Assembly: GCA_020205615.1 (NCBI GenBank)
Contig: CM035169.1
Location: forward strand, 20,300,945-20,364,944
DNA: 64,000 bases
Direction: 5' to 3'
From: Panax quinquefolius
Lineage: Eukaryota > Streptophyta > Magnoliopsida > Apiales > Araliaceae
A program made the translations under genes and the position numbers. The first letter of the stretch is position 1. Each line of letters opens with the position of its first letter. Under the pieces are notes generated by a model. That model was not told the origin of the DNA. It saw only the letters and a list, made by a program, of their open reading frames with translations, and made no database searches. Positions 50,401-61,917 of the stretch are shown here, piece by piece.

Positions 50401-53400
50401 TGTAAATGAAAGCAGGTTAATAAAATTGTTAAAATTAAAAGGTTTCAACTATGACTTGTAAAAGAATACAAGCTAAAACAGGGAGGGAAAAACATTTGTT
50501 CTTAAAATAAAAAAGCTAAAAATTGATTCGAATGTACTGGATACAAGGAGAGTAAGCGAAGGTGACAAAGTTGAAAAGAACACCTGTCTTTCAAGAAGTT
50601 GATTTTGAGTCCCTCTTGATGGCACATCACTCGCAACCTTTCCATTACCATAAAGTTGATATTGTAATGGTGACCTTACATCAGAAGAAGAAGCATCCAT
50701 AACTGTGTTATTCTCATACTTGTACCTGGTTAAGAAAATTAGAATTACTATCCAAAACCTCCATTTTGCACCGCACCCTACTAATGGTCAGACCAATGGA
50801 CATACACTTGAATCACAACCAATGTTGGCTATAGAATCAAGAAAGATAATTAATTGAGGAGATCACCATAAGGCAATACATATAGCGAACAATAACATTA
50901 AAAAGTAAATGAAATTAATCGTTGTGGTAAACTTCAAGGTAAGTTGTTTTTTTAGAGTTTATTCATTTATGATTTTTCCATCTAAGCAACACGACAAGAT
51001 GTGAACTCATTTCAAATTGACTGGTTGTATTGACTGATCACATCCCACACTAACATAAAAAGCATCCACCTAACATTGAGATACAAAACCACTCGGTGTG
51101 AGCTTATTAATAATAAACCTTTCCATTACCATAAAGTTGATATTGTAATGGTGACCTTACATCAGAAGAAGAAGCATCCATAACTGTGTTATTCTCATAA
51201 TTGTACCTGGTTAAGAAAATTAGAATTACTATCCAAAACCTCCATTTTGCACCGCACCCTACTAATGGTCAGACCAATGGACATACACTTGAATCACAAC
51301 CAATGTTGGCTATAGAATCAAGAAAGATAATTAATTGAGGAGATCACCATAAGGCAATACATATAGCGAACAATAACATTAAAAAGTAAATGAAATTAAT
51401 CGTTGTGGTAAACTTAAAGGTAAGTTGTTTTTTTAGAGTTTATTCATTTATGATTTTTCCATCTAAGCAACACGACAAGATGTGAACTCATTTCAAATTG
51501 ACTGGTTGTATTGACTGATCACATCCCACACTAACATAAAAAGCATCCACCTAACATTGAGATACAAAACCACTCGGTGTGAGCTCATTAATAATAACAC
51601 GTCAATACGAATTATGGTAACAAAGATCCACAATAAAGAGTTTAGTGTACTAGAAATGCACACAGTATATGGATAAGTTTGATGCTATATGTCATATCAT
51701 TCTGCACGGAAGTGATTCGAGTGTAGTAGCTATATTTGGATTGCCAAAAGCATTACCTACCCTAACATATAACTCAAACAGAAATGGCCAAGCAAATTTC
51801 ATTGACGGGAACATAAAATTTTGGTCTCCTTTGAAAGGTCTCCAAACCATATCTTTTAATTACACTGCCTTGTCTTAAGTAGTTGTGCAAGAATCAAGAG
51901 CAAGAAAACTCTAGGAACAAGAAAACTGAAGGAAAAGCCTCCCAGGCATCACATTTTGCAAGCTACACTTAAAGTGGTGGGAATATAAGAGGGAAAGAAG
52001 CCATGCAGTAGAAAAATCAGTAGTTCAGATCATCTCAAGCAGCTTGGCTGATATCCATATTCAAGCATTCCTCAGATTGTACGAGATAATAAGACTATTA
52101 AGAGTGTTTACAACACCACTAAAGTACCACAATAAGAACACAAATATATGGATATACCTTAAAGTTTCTGCATCAGCTCTAACATCAATTTTCTCTATTT
52201 CTCTAGTAATCAGTGATTTCAACCTTTCGGTATAAGCAGTAACAGCCTCAAGCAACTGCGGAGGACTTCTCAGGCAACTTACAATCACATCTCTGACTTC
52301 TTCAGGTATGTCCCCATCAAAATCAAAGCCTAACTTGGCAGATTCTAATTGAGGATTCAAATGGATACCACTTCCATCATAAGCAGGAAAAGAGCTACGA
52401 ATTTTTTCGATCATTTGTGTTACAAGAGATTCGCATGCCTTCCGGATATTTCTCTCCCTTGCTGTTTCAATTAGAATGACATCATCGGCAGATTTTGAGC
52501 CTCGAACAGTGGAATAAACAGCATCCTTCTCATTGTTTGCATGGATACTGGTAACCATTTCAACAGAAGGGTCAACACTAGATCTCTGAGTGTCCCTTGC
52601 TTGGTTAGCATAATAACGAATACGCTTATGATACTCCGCAAATATCTTTGTCGCTTCATCACACTGTTGATCATAAGCCTCCAACATCACTTGTTTGTGC
52701 CTGCACTACTAGTGAGAATATTTAAATTTACTACATAATAAAATTCAGCTAATCAAATTGACCGAGCCAACCATTCCTTTATTTCTTCACCTAACAACGT
52801 CAATCGTGAAATACAGTTTTTACTTAATGAGGATCTATAGCTTGCTGCAGGCAGTATGAACTCAAATCGTAAGGCACCATGAATTTTTAGGTTTAAATGA
52901 AATTTACTGTACCATTTTGTTTCCATATTTTAAGGCAGACTTATTTTACAATTAAGGGATACAAAGACTGAGGCAAATCAGATCAATATTTAGTTATTTT
53001 TTAATGCAAATTGTTAGGTTCCAAGATAGTATCCAAGTGTACAAATTGGCATACCATTGTAAAATACATCATATACACAAGAAAGAAACTTGACTATATC
53101 AGATCACTTTCAACCATTGAATCATATCAACAAAAGTGTTACCTTCTGGAAAAACTGTGCTTATCACACAAGTTTTAAACTTTTACTTATTTCAAACAAT
53201 AAAAACAAATTGCATTCATTAATTGTATGTGGCAAACACGGAACACCAAACTGAGTACAATCAAGTGTCACCTACATGGCTTATTTGTACAGTTTCAACT
53301 TTCAATCACACCAAATACTTTAAAATGTAGAATTTCAAGAGTTATTGATGAATAATGAATATAACATAAATGGGGTTCAAAATAATATACAGACACCCAA

Positions 53401-53943
53401 CCTGTAATTAGACCTCTCGTCAAGCATCCGTTTTCGTTCGGCCTCCTCCCTGGATACCTCCGACATCCGTGCCTTCAACTCCTTGCGCTGTCGCCTAACT
53501 ATATGCCTTAGCTTCTCTACCTCCTTCTCTGCAGCTTCTCTCTCCTGTAAAGCAATCTCTCTACTCTTCTCCACCGCCACTGAACTAGAAGTAGAAATTT
53601 CTCCTCCCAACCCCAATTTTTCTTTCCTCCTCCCTCTATTCCTTTTCACCTCTTTCACCGACTCAAGGTCACCACCAGCACTGCTGCCGTCTTCTCCGCC
53701 GTGAACCAATATATTCCGGCGTATATTCTCCACGGTCTTCTCGGATTTGACTCTCTTCAGCAAGAAATTCCACACAGGAATCATGTTTCCACGGCAAATC
53801 CTTCGAAGAGAATCGGTGGACGGCATTGAAGCCTTAGTTGAAGCAATGTAAGGGCCTAGAGGTCGATATCCCATCTCTTTATGAAGCCAATCAAGTATCG
53901 CATCAGGCTGAGCCACTACCGACGAGCTCGTTGAGCTCTGCAT
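44485..53943 (-). CDS. AUG5: AUGMIN subunit 5 (HAUS5-like)
   Basis: Ten coding exons on the - strand: 53402-53943, 52158-52700, 50584-50725, 50035-50211, 48687-48896, 47486-47671, 46590-46749, 45875-46070, 45151-45283, 44485-44613. All introns are GT-AG and the phases join into 805 codons plus TGA, close to the length I recall for plant AUG5. Recognisable blocks: [13 protein letters not shown] and [20 protein letters not shown] near the N-terminus, then a long charged helical region (likely coiled coil) over residues 130-200, then [20 protein letters not shown], the [18 protein letters not shown] helix, and [17 protein letters not shown] near the C-terminus. The eight-subunit augmin complex recruits the gamma-tubulin ring complex to the sides of microtubules and drives branching nucleation in the spindle, phragmoplast and cortical array. 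No exon is damaged. Intron 2 carries a tandem duplication of part of exon 3. Confidence 0.93.
50635..51597 (-). repeat. 481-bp tandem duplication in AUG5 covering part of exon 3
   Basis: Bases 50635-51115 recur at 51116-51597 with a constant offset of 481 and only about three mismatches (for example CATACTTGTACC against CATAATTGTACC). The unit includes the first part of exon 3, its splice acceptor and upstream intron. The outer copy is thus an extra, partial exon 3 inside intron 2. Confidence 0.92.
51119..51206 (-). other. Candidate decoy exon in AUG5 intron 2
   Basis: The duplicated acceptor (CCAG before GTACAATTATG) is intact, and the duplication border creates a possible donor, GGAAAG followed by GTTTAT. 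The enclosed 88 bases are not a multiple of three. Splicing them in would put exon 3 out of frame and reach a stop within four codons, so inclusion would probably lead to decay of the transcript. Whether it is used is not known from sequence. Confidence 0.4.
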
Positions 53944-54240
53944 TGTGTAGAAACCTTAAAATTATTAAATGAAAACTGAATCTTGAACTAGATCACCCTT
54001 GAACTCAAATCCAAATCCTTTATTCTTTAAAAATTGAAACATCATCGTTAATTTTGAGTAACAATTGGAAAAGAGGAATAAAAACCCTAAAATATGTATG
54101 TATGTAAAGAGAGAAAGAGAGAGATAGCTGGAGGACAAGTAGATCTGCCAAGGATCCTGAGATTTGGCCGGCAAAGAAAGGGAAAAAGAAGAGATAATTA
54201 AATTGAATAAAGAAGAAACACAAACTCAGTTTCCAACGAC
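53944..54240 (-). promoter_or_regulatory. AUG5 5' untranslated region and proximal promoter
   Basis: A CT-rich tract on the - strand (GAGAGAAAGAGAGAGA on the + strand, about 54108-54125) is typical of plant leaders. There is no clear TATA box at a fixed distance, as is usual for a widely expressed gene. The transcription start cannot be placed. Confidence 0.4.
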
Positions 54241-54447
54241 TGAATGATAAAAATATACTTTGGACATGGATAGGGCCAGATGGTTCGAAACACGTAAAAG
54301 TTCAAATACAAGGTCCCGCCCATGGCAATATGGTTCAATGCTATTTGACTATTTGTCCCAAAATTGGAGTCATTTTTATTCTATTTTCCTTTTTTCTTTT
54401 TATGTTAATTGGAGTCCCATTTTAAAACACAAATGTTCAAATGATTA

Positions 54448-54722
54448 CTACCTCCGTTCTTAAAATTTTGTCGTTTAAAGTTTTTACACATGAATTAAGA
54501 AAGTATTATCATTTATCAAGTATTTATTTAAAATTCTATCAATATCCTTTTATGGGAAGTTGAAAACGGTTAATACAAGAAATAAAATTTCTTGGGACAA
54601 TAAAAAAAAGTAGGAATAATATAGAAAAGTAAATAATTTATTCTCTTCGAAAGTTGTAAACGATAAATATTTTTAAACAATTTTTTTTTTTAAAAGCGAT
54701 AATTTTTAAGAAGCGAAAATAG
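54448..54722. mobile_element. Stowaway-like MITE
   Basis: The left end CTACCTCCGTTCTTAAAA resembles the CTCCCTCCGT terminus of Stowaway elements. The right end TTTTTAAGAAGCGAAAATAG is its diverged reverse complement. TA flanks both ends (54446-54447 and 54723-54724), the target site preferred by Tc1/mariner-type MITEs. It is 275 bp, AT-rich and non-coding. Confidence 0.6.
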
Positions 54723-54886
54723 TATAATTGTCATTAAAAAATGTAAATAAATGTTATCATGTGTAAGTCTGGTTTATTTCAAGAAATGTGTAGCACCGGA
54801 TAAAGTTATTTTATGGAGTAGGTGATTGTAAAGTTATTTAAGAGATAATTAGACTTGTTCCTATAAATGATGGAGGATAGATTTGT

Positions 54887-55079
54887 GTTTGATTGTATCT
54901 CAATATATTTTAACAACTTATATTTTAATATATTTTAATAACTCATATTTTTGTATTAAGATAGTCTTACGAATAATTTAGACTCATTAATATTTTAACT
55001 ATTAAAAGGATCTTTTAATATAAAATTATGAGTTATTAAAATATATTAAGAGATAAACTGCTTTAAAATTCAATCAAAC
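54887..55079. mobile_element. AT-rich inverted-repeat element, possibly a MITE
   Basis: TGTTTGATTG at the left is mirrored by CAATCAAACA at the right. Inside, AATATATTTTAATAACTCAT pairs with ATGAGTTATTAAAATATATT. The whole could fold into one long hairpin. No clear target duplication and no coding capacity. Confidence 0.5.
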
Positions 55080-55179
55080 AAGATCGTATAAAACCGTCTT
55101 CAGGGGAACGTACAAAGGATAAAGTAGTAGTATATTTTTTGGCAAAACTATATTTTTAACCACTATACTTGGCACGTTT

Positions 55180-57865
55180 TGTAAGACCCCAGCTATTATA
55201 AATAAAGATGAATTTTCTATAAATATTATTTTTGAATATTATGGAATAAATTTGATATAATATTATAGTTGTGGGTAATATTTATAAATTTTGCAAAGTA
55301 TGCAAGTTGTTATAAAATATTCGTTTGGTCAGGGAATATTCTTTTGTTAGGGAATATTAAATACAATGACTCAATCATTAGTGGACCCCTAATGTAATTA
55401 TTGTCGGATTGAGAAAGCGACAAAAATATTTTATAAAAATAACTACGGAGGTGTTACCGTTAAAAGCTATTGAACTATCCCAGGAGGTAAAGAAATGCGA
55501 TGTCTGGCGTGGTTGCATAGTAGACACGGCAGATTGATTATTGATGCTTACGTGAGAAGTCACTTCGGTATCTTCAATTATTCGCTATGATGAATTGTTG
55601 CATCATATCTCTTATATTATTGATTCAATTATTGTCACAATATCATCTCGTATAATATGTTATATTATTAATTGAGACGACAAGTTATAAATGATTAATA
55701 ATTGTTGAAAGATTAAAAAATGTGTTGATTAAAAATAAAATGATTTGTGGTAATATTTATTCAATCCTTAATGTATATAAAGTGCATTATGAGACGTTTG
55801 TGGTAAGTTTGATTATTTTATGGGGGCCCATATGTCATCATCTAAGAATCTCTTCGTCGATAGTAATTACCTTTGTGAATAGTAATTACCTTCGTCGATA
55901 GTATTTACCTTCGCGATAGTATTTACCTTCGTCGATAGTAATTATCTTCGTCAATAAGTAATTACCCTTGTGAATAGTAATTACCTTCGTCGATAGTAAT
56001 TACTTTTACCGAGACGTCAAACCACTTGCCGTTTTTCACATTACAAAGGCGTCAAACCACTTGTCGTTTCACATTCTGAGCGTCGAACCACTTGTCGTTT
56101 CACATTCTGAGCGTCGAACCACTTTTCTTTTTCACATCACGGTCGTCGAGCCACTTGCTTTTTCATGGTAGGTCTTTAAGCTAGAAATCTTTTATAAATA
56201 GAGGCTAGTGCTTCATTATTTTTCACGAATTCATTCAAGCTTTAGAGAGAAAGTAGTAGAGAGAATAAGAGAAAGAAGAAGAGTATTTTGTTCTTACACT
56301 ACCTGCAAAGATTCAATCTCCTACCAAAAGTAAGGGGTGTTATTCTTTCTTATTCGTGAAGAGAAGCTGTTGTTATTCCATTGCTTATTATTCATTGGAA
56401 TAACTTTTGTATACGTGGTTTAGCCTATACTTGGTGACATTTTTCTATTATTACATTGGAACATCCTGCATGCGTGTGTTTCACCACAGGACTGGTTCCG
56501 TCTTTATTATTATTACATTGGAACATCATGCTCGTGTGTTTTACATAGGACTGGTTAAAATCTTTATTGTTATTACATTGGAACATCACATGCATGTGTT
56601 TTACAGGACTGGTTAAAATCTTTTTATTATTATTCATTGGAACATCACGTCTGCATGTGTTTTACGTGGGACTGGTTCCATTCTTTTTATTATTCGTTGG
56701 AACATCACATGTCATGCGTTTCGCCTTGGGACTGGTTCCGTTATTTATTATATTGTTGGAATAACCGCCTGTGCGGCCTATCGCATGCATGGTGATTTCT
56801 TTTGTTATTCCATTCTTTATTATACCTAGTTGGTTAAAACTTTGACTTACTTATACTCCATGAAATTAGTGGAATATCCTTGATATTTGCGCTTCATCCA
56901 AATATCCTTTCATGGAAATATTCTTCTCAAAGTATTCTTGAATTTTACTTTACAAAGCGATGATCGTGTTGATATTTGGATGTTATTGGTTTCTAGATAA
57001 ATTAATTCTTGAACTTGTTTTATTGAATTCTTATATCATTGTCATCATCCTCGTGTTTGTATTATGTTGAAAGTCATCTGTGGCTCTGTAGTGCGTAGAT
57101 GGACTTGGTATGATTATAACGAGAGACTATTGATTGTAATCGTAACCGTAATGTTACAAATGATGTGGTAAAAATCCTCGGTGTCCGTAGTGCATTGATG
57201 GGACGATTGTTGGCATGATCATGACCATTAATGAATACACAAATATTCTTGGCCGTAGTGCATGAATAATTGTGGTCGTGATCTAAAGAATATTCTTGGT
57301 AGTAGTCGGGGGTGATTCGATGATGTGGAATATTTATTAAAGTTGAGTCAAACTATACTTGATGATGAAAAACCTTTTAAATCATAAAAGATAGTAGATT
57401 TTATTTTCTACTTGACTCTTTTAATGGATTGCTTGTTCCATTGTGATTAAACTTGATGTTTATTATATTTTATCGGTTTAACATCTTTGTTGAAGGCTAT
57501 TGATAATTTATTACGCATTATCTTAGTCATAATATTTCTTCTTTGGGCTAGTTGAGCTCACCCTTTCTTTTCTTTGTTCCTCTGTGAAATGAGAACATAA
57601 ATTTGGGGACGAGTCTGGGAAGCGGAGTAATGGTCGGAGGATAGCATTAGTAGTCCTCACTATTCTATGAAATAGTGTGATAATAATTGTAATGAGGACT
57701 CCTTTTGAGTTTGTATAATATCTAGTAGACAATATTTGTATTCAAACTCACGAGTTTATGTCATATTGTACCACGGCACGTTATATTAGTAAGTTGTATT
57801 TAAATTACATACCATGTATCGACTACCCAAGATGGGTGATGTATACCTAATTTTGGGGGCGCCAC
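55180..57865 (+). repeat. 5' LTR of element F
   Basis: 2686 bp, starting TGTAAGACCCCAGC and ending TTTTGGGGGCGCCAC. Compared with LTR B it has more units of the CGTCGATAGTAATTACCTT array (about 55855-56010) and one fewer of the CGTCGAACCACTTGTCGTTT array (about 56013-56170). Five to six of the roughly 60-bp leader repeats lie at 56445-56770. Confidence 0.85.
56191..56202 (+). promoter_or_regulatory. TATA box of LTR F
   Basis: TTTATAAATAGA directly precedes a leader (GCTTCATTATTTTTCAC) conserved with LTR B. It separates the upstream arrays from the transcribed 60-bp repeats. Confidence 0.65.
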
Positions 57866-57867
57866 GG

Positions 57868-57880
57868 TTGGTATCGAGCT
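57868..57880 (+). other. Degenerate primer-binding site of element F
   Basis: GTTGGTATCGAGC: the initiator Met-tRNA site without the A of CAG. Confidence 0.65.
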
Positions 57881-58049
57881 TAAGGATATGATCACAGCTA
57901 AGATGTGAGAATAGTACTAGGAGGGGAGAGACGGGAATACCTTCGCTAGTATGACCTACTAAGTTTATGTCTTTATTTTATTGGTTGGTCGAAGATAGGA
58001 TAATTTGTTACATGTCAATTAACCTTTTGTTTTTGTGGCGATCTCGAAA

Positions 58050-58992
58050 ATGACATCGAGAATGTTGAGAATAAAGAATGGAGCTTGAGCGATCGTTGAT
58101 TCACCACATATCAATAATCGAGGATAATGTGCATCGAAGGCGACAATCCTCATGCAAACAACAACACCTTGACCAAATGATGAATGATCAAATGTTCGGA
58201 GGCTTTATGCAATTTATGCAACAATGATGAGAAGCGACTCGCCCAAAACGTGGGGTGGAAACACGGAAAACTCTCAAGGCGGTCACCGCATTAAACAATT
58301 CAAATTTGGGACCCACCGGAGTTTAAAGGAGAAGCAAAACCACTTGGCGGAAGCATGGATAAAGCATATTACCAAGATATTTGATGTCTTGGGATGCTCA
58401 GGAGAGCAAAAAGGTTCCTTCTACGCTTTTATGTTCATGCGGAGAGGCGGATTCTTGGTGGGAATCAGAAACGTACAAACTTCTTTGTCTTGAAGATATC
58501 TTGGGAGAAGTTCCAGAGTCGTTCAACGACAAATACTTTCACGAAAGTATTTCGCCACATGAAGGAGGTGGAGTTTATCAAGTTGGAACAAAATAATATG
58601 GACTGCGTGTCGCAATACTGAGACAAAATTTGCGGAGTTATCACGGTTTTGCGTCCCACTTGGTGGATAATGAAGAGAGAATACGGCGCGAATGTTTTTA
58701 AGAGGTTTGAAGCGGAGATACATCAACATCTTATTTCTCATAAAGCGTGTTTGTATTCGGATGTTGTAAATAGGGCTCGATTTAGTGGAGCGCGATAATG
58801 AGTCAACCTTAACTAAAAGAGAAAGCGGTTAAGCAAAAATTATAATACCGGAGAGTAGTCATCGAGCGGTGACAACAAGCGTGGAGGAATCAACGGGCGG
58901 ATATGGTAACCACCCGGTGGTAATCGTGGTCAAAACAATAAGAATGGACATTTCAAGAAAAGAAGATTCAACAATGATGGAAAGGCGTCGAT
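58050..58992 (+). pseudogene. Gag of element F, frameshifted and interrupted
   Basis: Starts ATGACATCGAGAATGTTGAG. Gag pieces are readable in three frames ([16 protein letters not shown] in 58224-58493; [11 protein letters not shown] in 58394-58621). It matches B gag closely and ends in the basic region before the zinc knuckles, where G is inserted. Confidence 0.75.
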
Positions 58993-61728
58993 TGTAAGAC
59001 CCCAACTTATTATTAATGAAATTTAATTTTTCTATTGATTATTTTGAAATAGTAAGGGTTGATTTGATTAATGTGGATAGTTAGGGGTAAATAATCTAAA
59101 TACTTTCAAAATAAGCAAGTGGTTATAAAATATTCATTGTTGTCGGGGAATATTCGTTTGGTCGTGGAATATTCGCATTGTTGGAGAATATTAAATGCGC
59201 AATAAAATGACCGTGTGTGGGCCATAATGAAAAAGCGATTGGATAAAGAAAAAGCGACAAATATAAGTGGTTTAAAAATAACGGCGTGGTTATTCACAAT
59301 TATCTTGTTAAAATACCCGGTGGTTTAAAACACAAGAAGACACGGTATTGCACCAATTATTGATTCTTACGTAAGAAGGCTCTACTCGATAATGGTTACG
59401 ATAATTCTTTATTCGATATTTTATTGAGTTAATAATTCTTTGCGTTGATATTTTATATTCTTTGTTGTTTTGATAATTGTCATTTACAAGTATTTTTCAT
59501 TATCGAAACAATAATTCATATTATCTGAATAATATTATTAGATAACATTATTGGCAATGACTAGAAAGTTACATCTAAGGAGAGGTTTGGTCACCTAATT
59601 GCGCGCATGAGAAGAAGAAATTCTTATTGAAAGCCCCTCTTTCACAGGAAGCCGCACGGTTGTCGATATTGTGATTCTGTAATATTATTTGTGAATAATT
59701 AATTATTGATTCATATGATGAGGAAAATATTGATTTTATGTGGATATAGATGGAGAAAAATTTTAATGTGACAATTGTTGAAAATTGAAATTTTATCTTT
59801 TACGATAAAATAATTCATTTAAATATATTATTATATTTTAATAATATAATAATGGTGATATTTTTACAACGAATGTGGATATATGAGTATACGAGGAGGA
59901 AGAGTATTTTTGTTGCAATAAATGTTTAAAACATGTTAAACATGATGGTGGACCCCATTTATTGACTGAAATTTGATTATAGCCTGTAAAATCGCCCGTT
60001 TGTGGATTTCGATCAATTTCTATTTAGAATTTGGAAAAACTTTCTTCTGCAAAGTTGTAGAGAATTGAATTTCCTATAAATACTTGAGAGATTCGAATTT
60101 TCTGATGAAAGGGCTATTTATTATGAATTATTGAAGTTTCGAAGTTCCGAAATAATTAATTTTTGGGAGTTCTAGTTAATTATTTTGAGAAAAACGTTTT
60201 TTGCAACTAAGTTGGCCTCACGTGTGATTCAAATGGGCTGAGATCAGTTGTCTAAGGTGGGCTAAAGAAAATGTGAAAAATATATTAATATTATATTCAA
60301 TTTTCTGCTTTGGTGTTCTAAAGCATTTTCCTATAAATAGGGTCTTTAGGTTAGAATTGAAAAACACACCGTAAGCTGAAGTTTCTCTCTATTTCCCTCT
60401 CGATATATTGAGTGTATTCTTGTGAGTATACTTTGAGTATTGTTAGAGGCGGTGCAAGTTCCTTCAAAGACTATACCCGGTATTCCATTTAAGTACTAAT
60501 CTTTCGAGGTAAGGGATGTTATTTTCTTCTCAAATGATATTATTTCTTGATATCATTATCTTTGAAATATTAGTTGAAACTTTTTATCAAATTTGGAACT
60601 TTTTCATGTTATGGGGTTACTATTCATGAGAGTTCTTATTCATGAGTTACTATTCACGAGTTCTTATTCATGAGTTCTTATTCACGAGTTCTTATTCACG
60701 AGTACTATTAAATGAAGCGTAAAGATGTTTTTGGGAAATTTCTATCTTTTGGTGTCAGAGTTACTATTCACGTACAAAGACTTTATTCACGATATCTGGC
60801 CACTATTCATAGAAAAATAAAATTTCTTCTTTTTGTGTCAAAATATCTATTACGGATACTAGCTTTGATTGTATCCATGTTTTGATCATTCTTGAATTTT
60901 ACACCACTATGATTATTTTTGAGGTATTTTTGAACATGGATAAAACAAAGTACGAATCCTTAATCCTTAATCCTTGTCATTTTGTTTCTTTGGATTCGTT
61001 TTTTAAAAATATTTTCATCATCCTCGGTCTTAAATGATGATATTATTGAATATCTTTGCTTTGTAGTGCAAAGATGAATGATTTCTGAAGAATATCTTTT
61101 TTGGTACAGTAGTGCGAAGATGAGCAGTGTTTAGATGAACATGACCCAGTGATGAATATCTTTGGCACGTAGTGCAAAGATGAATATTTGATTCGGATGT
61201 ATATTGATTGATGTTACGGGGATAAAAAATAGGCGGTGAACTTTTAAATTCATACATAGAAGATAGTAGTTTGCATTCTCTACTTAACTCTTCTAATGAA
61301 TTATTATTTCATTGCGAATATTGATTTAAAATTTGTTGTCTATTGTATTCTATTAGATTTTTTCCTGTTGAAGACTAACGGTAATTTGTTGTATATTATC
61401 TTAGTCATAATATTCTTTCTTGGGCTAGTTGAGCTCACCCTTTTCCTTTTTGTTCCATTTTTTCTTCTCGGGAGGCGAGAATATAGCGAGTACGAGTTGG
61501 GGTATGGAATGAAGGTTTTAGAGAGAGTTGTTTAGTAGTCCTCACCATTTTGTAAAATAATGTATCAATAAATGTGATGAGAATTTATTTGAGTATAGAT
61601 ATTGTCTAAAAGATAATATTTGTATTCAAACTCACGCATTTCTTGTTGTAATAATAAAGTTGTAGTTGTTTACGTACCATGTATTGACAACTCGGAATGG
61701 GTGATGTATACCTATTTTGGGGGCCACA
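58993..61728 (+). repeat. 5' LTR of element G
   Basis: 2736 bp, from TGTAAGACCCCAACTTATTA to GGGGGCCACA. GAATATTC-type sites are near 59149-59190. The TATA box CTATAAATAG is at 60331-60340. A TACTATTCACGAGT-like array lies at about 60606-60720, after the TATA box in this orientation. Stem-forming repeats are at about 61045-61185. Over its 3' half it resembles the reverse complement of the D LTRs. Confidence 0.88.
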
Positions 61729-61732
61729 TGGG

Positions 61733-61745
61733 TTGGTATCGAGCT
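61733..61745 (+). other. Degenerate primer-binding site of element G
   Basis: TTGGTATCGAGCT, again the initiator Met-tRNA site lacking the A of CAG, four bases after the LTR. Confidence 0.65.
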
Positions 61746-61917
61746 TAGGGATATGATCTCTGGCGGAGATCGGGGAATAGAACTAGGAGGGAAAGGCGAG
61801 TAAATCCTTAGCTAGTGTGTCCTACCTAAGCTTATTTGTTAGTTGGTCGATATATAAGGATATTATGTGATATATTGATTTCCTTAATTAACCCTTGTTT
61901 TATACGATGATTTGAGA

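Larger units (their letters stand above)
55180..58992 (+). mobile_element. Ty3/gypsy element F (subfamily of B), 5' part
   Basis: LTR 55180-57865, PBS 57868 and gag 58050-58992, cut by element G at 58993. The LTR and gag align with those of B throughout. The rest should lie beyond G, outside the window. The five bases before the LTR are CGTTT. Confidence 0.8.

Noticed and set aside
54260..54463. 67-codon frame upstream of AUG5
   Set aside because: No recognisable motif, and it runs into the Stowaway-like element.
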